From positions 42,191,110 to 42,255,109 of the forward strand of contig CM077647.1 of assembly GCA_039707465.1 (NCBI GenBank): a DNA stretch of 64,000 nt. The letters run 5' to 3'. The position numbers were made by a program, and so were the translations under genes. Below, piece by piece: positions 1 through 11,964 of this stretch. Positions within the stretch are counted from its first letter, which is position 1; each line of letters starts with the position of its first letter. Below the pieces are notes generated by a model. It searched no databases. It was not told the origin of the DNA and saw only the letters and a list, made by a program, of their open reading frames with translations. Source of the stretch: Rhabdophis nuchalis (lineage: Eukaryota; Chordata; Lepidosauria; Squamata; Natricidae).

Positions 1-261
1 TTCTATTCTTAAAGCAATGGAAAAATTTATCTATGGGCTCCTAGAAGTCAAAACAGAACTGAATTCTAACTATGTCTTGATTTAAGAAAAAAAAACAACC
101 AGGCTATTTTAATTGTTTTTACTTTCCTGTTCATTACAAGACTGTGAATATGCTTTTCCTGTTTGCCATTAATTATGTGGAAGCCAGTGACTGACCCAAA
201 TTCAATTTTGCATTTTTATCCTGGGACATGTATATTTGCCATTATTCGTGAAGCCGATATT

Positions 262-456
262 CCACATAGAGCAGAGGTTAAAGCATCAGGCTAAAAACTG
301 GCAGATAGTGAGTTCAACCCCATCTCAGGTGCAAAGTCATTCAGCTTGAAGGCAGATGATGGCAAATTTCTGAAAATCTTGTCAAGAAAACTTCAGGGGC
401 GTATCCCAGTAATCATCAAGGGTCAACAATGACTCAAAGGCACACACGCACCCCCC
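262..456 (+). repeat. tRNA-derived SINE, Sauria type, degenerate
   Basis: A tRNA-like head (GAGGTTAAAGCATCAGGCTA, then GAGTTCAACCCC as a worn B box) is followed by a body and a tail GTCAACAATGACTC-AAAGGCAC that resembles the BovB 3' end, then a CA-rich stretch. That head-plus-BovB-tail layout is the Sauria SINE layout. The copy is old and carries many differences. It lies in the THSD7A intron in the opposite orientation to the gene. Confidence 0.6.
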
Positions 457-3275
457 TCCTTCCTTACACTTCTCACACAATTCTGTGTTCTATTTATTTT
501 GATCTGACTAGGTAACCTTCAAGTCTCACACAAATGATAGCTACTGGTTTTAATGCCTATATTATTATTACTCGATGGTTGTTTTTTGTAAAATCTAAAG
601 TGCAGAAAATTCGAGGAGGAGAGAACTTAGATCGTTCCCATCTCTTCATTATAAAAGGAATACCATAATAAAATGGTATTTGTAGTCCATGAGGTGTGGA
701 AGGTACTAATTAAGGAAGGCAACCCTATTTATTTCAGGATCATTATCTAATATCCAAAGTAGTCGAGTATTTTATTTGGAATTTGTAGGCTTGTTTACCA
801 AACCTACAACAATGAGAACAATTTCTGGTGACTCTAAGATAGGTGAACTTCAATTTCCAGATCTCCTCGGCTAACGTGCTGGCGGGGAAATTCAGAGAGT
901 TGAGGTCCACCCATCTTAAAGTTGTCAAGGTTCAAAAACATTGGTTTAAATGAGTACTCCTATAAACTGAAGAAAATAGGCTGTAGGGGAAAATATATGG
1001 AGTCCCACCCATTAAGTAAGTTACAGTAGGCTGAAAATGAAAAACCATATATCCATGAAGATGGAAAAATCAGTATATGCTAGTTATCTCCTCAGGCTTA
1101 TTTTTGTTTAACTAAATCTGGCCTTTAAAAAAAAAAAGGCTCAGCATAAAACAGTAACAGGAATTTGCATAGACTTGGCATCTCTCTCTACACAATTGCT
1201 TAACTGAAGCATTACATGTTCTGTTTGAGACTGTGCAGCCCCTGCAGGATACATCTCAAATGTTTTGCTTCAAACATTGTCACAGACCAAAGCCCATTCA
1301 GTTTCCTAAGCAAAGCTTCCAGCTGTTTTAAAATTTTTCCTTTTCTTGTCTGCTCCTTTTTCATTTCTCTGTTGCATAAGTTAGAACCTGCCAACAGGTA
1401 TTTCTTTTCCCTGTATGCTTCTCTTGCTTATTGATAAATTGATGCATCTGTTGCATTAATTACCACAGTATTGCTGTTCCAGGCTTAGATTAACCTGATT
1501 GTTCATTGGAAAATGGAAGACAAGAAAGCCATAATACAGTACTACAAAGAAAAGGACTAATGTTTCCATGATAATCACTTGCTCTACTATTTTCACAAAA
1601 GGAGACCCTCCTCATGAGAGGATTACATAGATCTATTTTTGTCCTATGATTAACGAGCAATCGGGAGCCAAAAAGCTGACTATCTGCAAGTAAAAAAATA
1701 TATACTGATGCAATTTTTAAAAAATGTCAACATGTGATAATGCTTTATGACTGCAAACATCCTGGGCAAGGACAAATCACACTCACTAAATAATTAAAAA
1801 ATAATTCTATGATTTGTAGTGACTTTTACTGCTAATACTAAATACTAATTTTTGTTGCAATTCTAATGCATCATAATAAAACTCTCAATAAACAGATTTG
1901 AAGGTCATTATACATATTAAGTATTGAGTGTTGACATTATTTTTAGTGACAAATAAACCATATTGTTTTAATTCAGGGCCAAATCCTATTTATAAAGTCC
2001 TTCATATTTGTTTGGAAAATCTTTTGGCCCTTGACAAAGGCAGATTTAATGCCTCGTTTGAAACAAATAATTTGATTTTGGTGAAATTCCAAAAGGCTCT
2101 ACACGCATAGTTTCTTATAATACTATTTTTTTTCCAGACATTGACTGCTAAGTAACAATACAATCTTGTATGGATCAGTCAAAAAGCTGGTCAAAGTGGA
2201 TAAACCCTGTAGTCTTATGAGAAAATGTATGCAAAACCTTTAAAAAAAAATAAAAGTTAAAAGAAACACACACCTCCCTTTAAAATAAATTAACTCCCCA
2301 CTTCTGGTTTCCTCTGGGAAGAATTTGAGAGGAAATTTTCAACACTTCCAATGTCCAGTTTGATTTCCTTCCTTTCAACTTCTGCAGGGCACCTAGCAGG
2401 ATTGTGGTGCACATACAAAAAAGAACAGGGATTTCATCATGGGACTGTCATCTTGATTTTTTAACAGGTCCTGCAGATATGTTTTCAGAGATTATGGACC
2501 AAATCTCATGAGCTCGAGCCAGTATGGTTCATTCAAGGGATTGTAGAAATAGGGGTTATGCAAGTTAAGGTTGGAATTGGTTTCTAAGCAAACTAGCATT
2601 TGATTGCATAGTAAAGAACACTATAGCATCAACAATATGAACAATTATAGATAGTAATATAATGCAGATACTGGCATCATGAGATATTTGGGCAGTGCAA
2701 TATTGGTTAGGTCTTTATTGCTGTAGAAAGTACATCTAACTCTAGCTTTCTGAAGTTAAATTTCCTACATTTTGTGAATTATCATAAATCTCTCATTCTT
2801 TCCATATTTACAGTAAAAATATACTGTACATATGCAATCACGGAAACGGAGAAAAACAGGATAAAATAAAGAACAGATAGAAAGAGAGATAGACTAGAAG
2901 AATCAGATAAGATGACATATAAGGATGTTTGTAGGTTCAGGTAAGAAAATAGCAAACAAAGGATATTGATAGCTTAGCAGAGGGCTAAGGCAAACACCAG
3001 CAAAGTTTAATTTAAATGGAATGTTAGTCAGTTAAAAAAAATCAGCTATAATGGAGGGAAAGGATGGCTTATAAATACCAAACAAATTTTGAAAGAAAAA
3101 TCTATATCCCAATTCTAAAATAAGTCAGCTATTTTCCATACAAAATAATTTTTAACTTTTTTTGAAGAAATGAGCTGTGCTAGATATCGCTTTGAAAATG
3201 TAATGCATTCAGGGTATTAAGGGATACTCAGGATGTGATAAGACAGCTACCACCTGTCTGTCCTATTTATGTAAA
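457..3275. other. THSD7A intron, no recognisable feature
   Basis: AT-rich sequence with scattered stops in all frames. Short open frames here (for example at 743-928, 1216-1434 and 1928-2110) show no family resemblance or codon structure. I see no exon with TSP1 cysteine spacing on the minus strand. Confidence 0.5.
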
Positions 3276-3279
3276 TAAT

Positions 3280-3318
3280 GATGTGTGTGTGTCTACATGT
3301 GTGTCTGTGTGTGTGTGC
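3280..3318. repeat. imperfect (TG)n microsatellite
   Basis: Two runs of TG dinucleotides interrupted by TCTACATG and TC. Confidence 0.85.
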
Positions 3319-6310
3319 ATACTTTGTATGAAACAAACAAGCAATGTGTTTGGAAGCTTAAAATAACTGCTTAAAATAATGGAATGCAAGACAAGAAGAA
3401 AAGGAGACAGATTTTTAAATAATAGCTGCACCCTCACTTAAATGAGCAGGAAACATGGTAAAATTCATATGCCTGCCCTTGTACATCTTATATGTCCTTG
3501 ACAATAACAAGGCAGATACTCTTCAGAACCTACAAAAGAGTATCTCAAATGAGCATCTTTTCATGTAATTTAGACAGTGACTATGAAGTATTTTATATTT
3601 CATCATTCACTATTATTCTTTCCACTAATGAAGCTGGATAGGATCAAAAGAAAGACTCATCTTATCAGCAGCGTCTAATAGAAAGGCAAAGGTCAATAGC
3701 AATTATCCAAGCACATTAAAGAGATACTTTTCTAAATAATAAAAATAAGAAACCGAAGAAGTAGACATTAACCTTTCCACAGGAAAACAAAGCATCACTC
3801 TATTGTTTTATCTTTTGCATCTTTTACATCACTCCTACATCAAAGGCAAACCTGGGCACTGTAAATAAAATAACAGTACAAACACAATCATATATAAAGC
3901 TGGATACATTCTGAAAAGACACAGCAACCGTGTACAGGACAATTGAAACTCACTTCTATGAACAAAGATTTATAGAAATATGAGGTAGAAATTATAGAGC
4001 CCCATGTTTAAGATACTTATCTTCTGCCTTACAACTGATTTTCCAGGGTTTAGACAAGGATACCACTTCTTGTATTTTCTTTGACTTTCAAAGGTATTTA
4101 CAATCCACCTGACAGTATTTGTATTCATGAGTCTGTCACAAGAGCCCACAAAATGATGAATTGAACCATGGCATGTCTTTTATCTTGTTCTTAGGATTAG
4201 CCTCCAAGGCTTCAAAGGCATACAGCAACTGATCTTCTGCATCAGCAATTTTGTCTCTTCTTTTCTGAAGAGAGACTATCCTAGTGTTTCATTCTGGTGG
4301 ACAAGTCATAGGTTATGACACATGGAGAAATTAGAAGGGGTAACCCTAGACAATATGGCAACAGAATCTCTCTTGTGAATTGAAATATTAGAAAATGGTA
4401 TCAATCAAGTCTGCCTTAATAAATATAGCACTTTTTGACAAAATGATCTAAATAACTGAGGTTCTTAAGCATCAGGGTGTATTGTCTTTTCTCGCCAATT
4501 TCCTCAGTTTGGCATACTAAAAGTTGTATATCCAAGATTTTACCACATCTAACTGCTGTGCTAGAAATTTGAGAGTTGCAGTATGAAAATAATAGACTGA
4601 TTTCTTTGGAAATTTCTTAGAAACATTTTTTGAGAAAATAGTACTATATAATTTATTTCATTCCCTAAACACAAACTCGTTTATCAGAGTAGTCTTTTAG
4701 ACAGAAGTTAAACAGAGTAATAACTTTCATTCTTTATTTTTCCAATTTGCCCAAATTTTTATTTACAAAGAAAGATGACCATGTGATTTCAACTAAACTC
4801 ATTCCATGCCACAATATGACTTTATCATAGACATTTATGCTCTTTCATGCTCTAATGCTGATTCACAGTGGATTCAGCTATTATTTCATGCATGATAATA
4901 TTGATAGTGAAAGTCTACCAGATTTGCATAATAGAGATGCACGGATTTTTTTAAAAATTCCTGCTAGATCTAACATGTTCTATGAAGAAAGGAAAATGCA
5001 TTCTTTTTTAAATAACTCCTACATCAACTGTCTAGAAGGGGGACAGGAAAGAAAGAAAGAAAGGATGGAAGGAAGGAAGGTAGGAAGGATATCCTTATTA
5101 CATATTTTATATTCTTTGCCTTTTTAGAGATCACTGATTGCAATAAAAGCTATTTTTTTTAATTAATAGCATTGTAGGTCACAGAAACAAGGAATTAATT
5201 ATCTGAGTATTCAGGTATAATACCTTCAATTTTGGTTCATTGTATATTTATTTATTTAATCGATAACTTTATAAATATTTGAAATGGCTAACAACAGAAC
5301 ACATAATTTAAAAAAACAACAACTGGATAGATAATTTTACATACTGTGTAAGGTATAGTGCAAGGCAAACAGCTAAAAACATAGTCAACTTTATTTTGCC
5401 TTCCTGTCTCTTAGGATATGATCTTAGGATAGTATATTAAAAGACATTTTAAAATGTTAAAAATACACAAAGTAGTGTTGCCTGCAACCACATGGAATCA
5501 TTTATAGCATCCAAAAATTATTACTCAAAGCTCAAGCAATAAAATAAGAAATTCACATGGATATTCCCAACAGCTGCTCGGGAAACATTTTCCAATACTC
5601 TCCTCTAATCTCATGCTTAAGCCTTGCAACCACACAAAACTGTGTAGAGTCAGCACAAATCAATGTATCTCATTTAATTAATGCTAAAGGGGAAAATAAT
5701 CTCACACTAATAAGGCAGCTGACAAGCCATTCTAGACTGGTTGAATGTGCCTACGGCCTTAAAAACAGACTGACACAAATTAAGAAGGGCATTATGACCT
5801 GTAAAAACATTAAATCTTACTGTTGCACCCAAGTGCTGACCATGAAAAGAGTTACAAGAGAAGATACACCTAATTCCCAATTGCCCTATTAAACATCATG
5901 ATCTTGGACTACAGTGATAAAAAGTGTCTGCCCTCATTTGGTTCCAAAACAATAGAAACATCTGTAAGGCTGCTACGATAGTTTTTACCTGCTGTGGCAA
6001 TATAATTATCTACAGAAATCTACAGGTATAATTTCAGATAAAAATGACTTATTTTAAACTGAGCTGTTCCATTTATGATGTCAATCATATTTCAACTTTG
6101 TTTTTTGTATCCATCAAATGATTTCAAAAACATATTTAGATCTGAACTGAAATTATTTACCTTGATTTATAAACTGGATAAACTGAGGTTAACTGGAGAA
6201 TAATGTCTGGGGGCGGGGGGGGGAAGAACTTTGGAATTGTTTACAACTACGAAATACCAAGATACTCAAATATGGACAAAGGAATTTTTTTTTTAAATAT
6301 TGCAATTCAG
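3319..6310. other. THSD7A intron, no gene seen
   Basis: AT-rich intronic sequence. It includes a short purine-rich GAAA/GGAA tract at about 5045-5090 and a G-run near 6212-6223. The 111-codon open frame at 5557-5892 has no recognisable family and no coding look. Confidence 0.5.
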
Positions 6311-6374
6311 GACAAGTCGAATTCTGGGAGCTGAAGTCCTTCAGACTTAAAGTTGCAAAGGTTGGAGACGCCTG
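6311..6374. repeat. half copy of palindromic snake MITE
   Basis: The stretch containing CTGAAGTCCTTCAGACTTAA and AGTTGCAAAGGTTGGAGACG matches one arm of the complete palindromic element at 20365-20499. Only one arm and terminus are present, so this is a truncated or eroded copy. Confidence 0.75.
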
Positions 6375-8382
6375 ATCTAGATTATCAAATTAAAACCATA
6401 TCTTATGGTAGGCATCCAACGTAAGCCATCCCAGCAAATATCTGTCTGGCTTCTACATGATCACATCAAATGAAAAGAAGTCTACCACCTCTCTAGATTG
6501 TTGATTCAAGGTTGACTTGTTCTTACTGTTAGGATTTTACCCCTTTCCTGTAATTAAAATCTATATTTTTATAACTTGAATCCATTAATCCTTGTCCTGT
6601 ATTGAAGTAGTTCATTTTGCTGTTGCCAGCCCTGTCTCAAGGATAGGTGTGTCAAGTTCATCAAAATAGCAGATAAAATATTATCACACAAAGCTTGAAC
6701 TTGTCTCTCCTTAGTGCCAGGGGGACCCTCATTTCAATTAGTTCCTGTGCTACAGGATGAAAAACAGTCTATTTGAGATCTTCAGCCTCTGAATTTGAAG
6801 TTATAGACTGATACATCATATAATTTAAGGCCCTTTAGTCTCCAATTCCAAAAGTTACATGGTTATGTAGAAATTGAAATGACAAATCATGCAAGCATCT
6901 GACAATGTTTGTCTAAATTAAAACAATACATGAACACAAAATATACTATGCAATATTCTCCAGAGTTCAATTCAATATTTAATGTAAATACTGACTCACT
7001 TCTGTCATCATCAACACCAGTAGTAAAAAGAGTCTGGTGTAAATCATTATGGAGAGTCAAATATAAAGAATCCATTGAAAATAGACATCAATAGACAAAA
7101 TAGAGACAAAATTGCTGAGAAATAGAATATATACTAATATCATGTGGTATCTTTTTAAAGATATAATACAGGATACTTGTTGGATTTGGTTTAGTGCTTT
7201 TTATATCTTCAAAGGAAGATGGAGGTTGGTGGCAACGGCACATATCAAAGGCATGCAATTTTTAACCTGTATTGCGGGGCTACTATTCCTTCTAAAGAAT
7301 CATCATTAATCCATTTCTATTACTTGAAGCATAAATTGCCTAAGCAATCTGAACAGTCTTTTGCTAGCCTAGGATAGTAAGTCAACTATGCATTTATAGG
7401 ACAGAGAAAGTTCTTCCTTGATTATCTGTGCTCTGATAATCACAGGAAATGGGCTATCTTTCAAAAGATTATGGACATGTCAATTAGTTGTGAGTAGGAC
7501 TGAGAGACCATGAACCAGGTATGAGAGAAATGAATAAACCTCATCATTCTTGCCATCCTCAAGGTCTCCTAGTTGATTTTCATGTGTAATTCAATAAGTA
7601 GGTAGTAACCTTTACACTTTTTTCATAGGTTGGAACAAAGTTTTTATAAGGTCATATCTGTTCACAGCCACAAGCTTTATATTTTGTTCTGATTTGCAAT
7701 GAAATATTTATAGGTTGGCAATAAAAACTGTAAGTAAAATGAACTACTATTCATAAATAAGACAGCAGTGATGAAGGAATGATTGAAAAAGAAAAAAAGG
7801 GGGAGAAGACAACTAATTTGCTCAGGTAGTATCGATAGGCTAAATATTGCACTTTATATAAAGTGTATAAGAAAGCTGTGAGATTCAGAAGCAAAAGGTA
7901 CTTTTGTAAATTTAGCACCTCTCTACATCTCCTTAAACCAAGTACATCTTTCCTGAGGCTACAGAATCATAAAAAAAAGGGCATAGCTATTTTTAAGAGT
8001 TGAAGACAGGTGCTACATTCATGCCCTGAAGCAACTTTTTGCCTTCAAGTCTGATTTTATGCATAGTCCTACTATGAGTGCAACACTAATGTTCACCCAA
8101 AAACAAGGGCATAAATAATATATATAATTCACAGAAAGAAATCATCTATAATGTTGTTGTGACTATTTCTACAGCATACCTTATCCACCAGGCCATGTCA
8201 ATTGGGAGTTTGCTTTGAAATGCACCCATATTCAATACATGCTATGAACAATTTTTAATATTTTAATATTTACATTTATTTGAGGAATAGACTAAAAACT
8301 AACCTTTTTTTGTGCAAAAGTAGGATTTAACAAGAGATGGTATTGAAGCTCATTCCAAGTGGCAGTTACATCAAAACATATG

Positions 8383-8416
8383 CTGTTCGATAGGCATTTG
8401 TCTGCCTATCGAACAG
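8383..8416. repeat. perfect 14-bp hairpin
   Basis: The left arm CTGTTCGATAGGCA (8383-8396) and right arm TGCCTATCGAACAG (8403-8416) are exact reverse complements around a six-base loop. It may be the centre of an eroded palindromic element. Confidence 0.9.
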
Positions 8417-8449
8417 ATATTTGTACTAAAAAGAACTTTGCTAGAGAAT

Positions 8450-8830
8450 CTATATATATATAAACACAAAAACCCTAACATAGGAACCATGAAATCTCCA
8501 GAACCGTAAAGCCTACAAACTTGAAATTTGGCACGTATGTTCCTCTTGGCTTCCAGGTGTTTGGTAACAAAGGATTTTTCTAAATGACCATCAAAGCATT
8601 AGTATTTTGTATATTATTATCAATACACTCTGATGCTAATGAGGTTGACATTCTACTCCCCCTCCCAGCCTGAAAACAGGATGTAGGCATGGCCGGCACG
8701 TGACTCATCTGGCCTGCTGGCTGGGAGTTTGGAGAGAAGGTGATAAGATAGAAGAGGTTTCTGTAGTGCCTGCCTGATGGGGAAAAGGGGATAGGAAAGG
8801 TAGGATTCTATGGGGCAAGCCTACGGGAGA
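8450..8830. repeat. unclassified interspersed repeat (tentative)
   Basis: After a short TA run, the text AAGCCTACAAACTTGAAATT and the GC-richer CCCCTCCCAGCC segment look like a dispersed squamate repeat I have seen before but cannot assign to a family. No coding frame and no target duplication were found. Confidence 0.3.
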
Positions 8831-9833
8831 AAATGTAACTGTAAGGCCTTTCTTTAAGTAGCACATTACTAGTCCCTTTCTTTGATTAATAACATTTTAA
8901 AAAGAATTATATTCAGATCAGAGCCTTTGCAGAATGCTATTAAGGCATGGATAGCTTAATTCCTTTTCAGGATATTAAGACTTCAAGGAACAAAAGCAGT
9001 AGGTTTTAAAACTTGGCCTAAACATCGACTAAAGTTAGTGCACCAGTTCAAATATGGATATGAAGTAGTTAAATGATCCTTCCTCTATCAATTATTTGAT
9101 GGGCCTATTCTGAATCAGCAGACATTTCTGAAATCTCCGATTCACAGAACACAGTGCAATAATCTAAACAGGTTGTCAAACTATGCAGCTGCCACCCAAG
9201 ATTGGTAAAAGGTCCTTTCAACCTTAAAAAGCATCTGAACACCTAAGAGCAATGCTGGATCAGTAGCGCACATTAGATAACAAACCTCAAAAATACGCTG
9301 ATGGATATAAGAATTTTTTTAAAGGAACACGCTCCATAATAGATGAATAATGGAAATTAATAAAACCTTGCCTTTAAAACTATAACAGAACATTTTCAAA
9401 GAAATTGGAACAAAACTGGAATCACCTAATTCCAAAAAATACTTTGGAGAATTTTGACGCTGCTCCAAAAATGTGACATAACTAAAAAAGTAATGGATTA
9501 TTACATTATTACCATACATAGACATTGAAGCTCACTGAAATCCACTAAAAGTAACACCTAACTTAAAATTCATTTATTTCAATAAGGACTACGTATAATT
9601 TAGTCTAGATCTAGCTCTTTATCTCTAAAACATTCAGGGGTTGCTGATGGATTCTGCAAGCTTTAGCCTTAGTTTCTGAAGACAGCATTGTCCTCCCACC
9701 ACACACAGAGAGAGGGGGGGGGATTATGACACAATCTGGTCTTTGCCAGATATAAACAAAACTTTTACCTTTCAACTAATTAGATAAGAAACAGTTTAGT
9801 ACCATAATACCCATAATCTAAAATACATTAGAG

Positions 9834-10874
9834 CAGTGGTCGGCAAACCGTGGCTCGCGAGCGACATGTGGCTCTTTGGCCCTTTGAGTGTGGCTCTTTC
9901 GCTGTGCCACCTCACGTTCCTTATCTTCCAGCCGCGGCCCCACTCTGTGGAATACATAGGCGCGCACTGTACAAGTACAGCCCGGAGCAGGAGCAAAGCC
10001 CCTCTCCCAACAGGCTCTTTCTTGCTCAGAGGGCTTTGGAAGGAAACTTCTGCAGGCTGTAGGTGTGCGTGCGTGCCTATGTTTTCCGGGAAGCAGAAGA
10101 AAGCGAAGAGGATCCCTCCCTCCGCAGAGGGGCTCCGGACCAGCGGAGCCTCATCCTTTTTAGCCAGGCGATCTTTAACCAGGCGATCTTTGGCTGCTGC
10201 ACAAGCCCTCGGGCACGCGCTGCCTTCTTCTCTCTGATAGCTGCCTGGTTAAAAAGAAGGACGAGGCTCCGCTGGTCTGGAGCCCCTCTGCGGGTTGGGA
10301 GGGGGAGGCAGACAGACAGACAGACACACACACACACACAGAGTGATTAATTGAGTGAGTGAGTGCAAAGACAGACAGACACACAGACAAAGAGGGCGGG
10401 AGGGGAGAGAGACACAGAGATACAGAGGGAGGGAGGAGAGAAAGACACAGAGATACAGAGAGACAGACACAGAGAGAGAATGACAGAAAGAGACTGAGAG
10501 GGAGGGAGAGAGAGATAAACAGCCACAGAGAGAGAGAGAGAGACAGACAGACGCAGAGAGAGAGAGACAGAGAGAAACAGAAAGAGAGAGAAAGAGAAAG
10601 AAGGGAAGAAAGAAAAAGAAAGTGGGAGAGAGATGAAAGAAAGAAAGAAAGAAAGAGAACTTATGACCACAATTGAGCCCAAAATTTTGGTTGCTAAGCA
10701 AGACCGTTGTTAAGTGAGTTTCACCACATTTTCCAAGTTGGCCATGCCCACCCAGTCACATGACCACTGAGCCACTCCCACAAAATAGGCCACACTTTCT
10801 GGCTCTCAAAATAAATTTCAACCATTGTATTGTTGATATTTGGCTCTGTTGACTAATGAGTTTGCCAACCACTG
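9834..10874. mobile_element. hAT-type nonautonomous DNA transposon with 8-bp TSD
   Basis: The element begins CAGTGGTCGGCAAAC and ends GTTTGCCAACCACTG, a near-perfect 15-bp terminal inverted repeat of hAT type. It is flanked by identical 8-bp copies CATTAGAG at 9826-9833 and 10875-10882, the target-site length of hAT transposases. The 1041-bp body is GC-rich at the left. It carries a large internal inverted repeat (about 10107-10165 with 10243-10304), then 300 bp of purine simple repeat, then a piece resembling the MITE at 15198-15595. No transposase frame is present; the open frames crossing it are simple-repeat translations. Insertion lies in the THSD7A intron, ending 61 bp (TSD copy included) from the exon 8 donor. 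Confidence 0.9.
10305..10655. repeat. (GACA/GA/GAAA)n simple repeat inside hAT element
   Basis: About 350 bp of almost pure G+A with C at intervals: GACAGACAGACA, CACACA, GAGAGA and finally GAAAGAAA blocks. It generates long artificial open frames of Ser/Leu/Val on one strand and Arg/Glu on the other. Confidence 0.95.
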
Positions 10875-10942
10875 CATTAGAGCTACTGTAAAATTGAATA
10901 TAGAAAAAATTAATAGGAGAGTAGCAATATTATTTTAAATAC

Positions 10943-11206
10943 CATGACTGTTGCACCGGGATGTTTCAACAAGTCTACTGCTTTGATCATAACAAGCCAT
11001 GGCTTGATAACGGTAGCCTTGTCCACACTCTTTGATGTCTCCTTGAACTTTCATTCCCATAAGTATGTCTACTTTGCCTTCAGGTAATATACAGTCTGAC
11101 CAGTTCCCAACTGGTTGGGCATTGTATTTGTCACACTGGCAGAATTGGGTCTCAATGAGTGGGTACAGCTGAGGATTCTTACATTTCTCTTTCTTCTTAC
11201 TTTTCC
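10943..11206 (-). CDS. THSD7A: THSD7A internal exon 8 of 8 (last visible)
   Basis: The largest visible exon, 264 nt, from a CTCTCTTTTAG acceptor to a GTATTT donor. It encodes a lysine-rich stretch GKSKKKEKCKN, then LYPLIETQFCQCDKYNAQPV, a sequon-containing GNWSDCILPEGK, a MGMKVQGDIKECGQGYRYQA core and ends SSRLVETSRCNSH plus one base. In THSD7A this follows directly on exon 7 (RKR-LIG-KSKKKEK). The next exon should begin with the rest of Gly and a YIEEAC-like sequence; I found no such exon below 10943, so the downstream intron is longer than 10.9 kb. A hAT transposon ends 61 bp past the donor. Confidence 0.96.
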
Positions 11207-11824
11207 CTAAAAGAGAGAGAAAGAGTTTCAGAAAGTGCTTTCTTGAATCTAATCTAAAATTATAAATAAGAGTATATTGGAAAATACATTATGGATTTGA
11301 TAGGTTGAATATATTTACTTGGAAATAAATTGTTTTGATTATAAGAATTGAACTTAGCCTTAATAGTAATCAGGAGTAAATCCATAGAAATCATTAGGCT
11401 TTGAGTTAGATACTTATTCTCTATTATTGTCTGGAGTGTGTCTTCTTCAGGAAACATCCGGATTCAGCTCTATACATTTGCATGCTGCAATTGTTTTCTT
11501 TGCCATTATATGTTATTGTGTGGGGGAATACAATCTTGACACATTCTACCATTATATTTACTATGTATGCCGTATGTTAGGTGCTATTATGGATTTTAGT
11601 TTCTGTTATAAAAAATAATGTATTTAGCTTTCTCATAAAATATCTTAAAATAGGTTGTTATCAAGGTTTAACACAAAAATAAAACATTTTTCAAAAAGTC
11701 AATTAAAACAGATGCATTGAATAGATGAGAGACAAATCATATCTGTCTAAAAACCAACCTGAAATAGTAGATGTCTGTGAAGATTCTCACTCATCCAGGT
11801 CGTGGTTGTCCCAAAACTTTGCTT

Positions 11825-11964
11825 TTTCAAAAGGCAAATAGACTTTGTTTTTCTGTGAACATTTCGCTTCTCATCCAAGAACTTCTTAAGTTCAGATGAA
11901 GAATTGAAGAAGCTTCTTGGATGAGAAGTGAAATATCAACAAAGTCCAATTTTGCCTGTTGAAA
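11825..11964. repeat. palindromic MITE-like element
   Basis: The left arm contains CGCTTCTCATCCAAGAACTT and the right arm AGCTTCTTGGATGAGAAGTG, which pair. Outside these, GGCAAATAGACTTTG pairs with CAAAGTCCAATTTTGCC. The arms run about 60 bp each with scattered mismatches around a short AT-rich centre. I could not assign a family or a target duplication. Confidence 0.7.

Noticed and set aside
10249..10701. 150-codon and other long open frames rich in Ser/Leu (minus) or Arg/Glu (plus)
   Set aside because: They are translations of the GA/GACA simple repeat within the hAT element.
1..10900. Search for the next THSD7A exon (expected to continue with YIEEAC...)
   Set aside because: No minus-strand frame with the expected Cys/Trp pattern and splice sites was found; the exon must be beyond the window.
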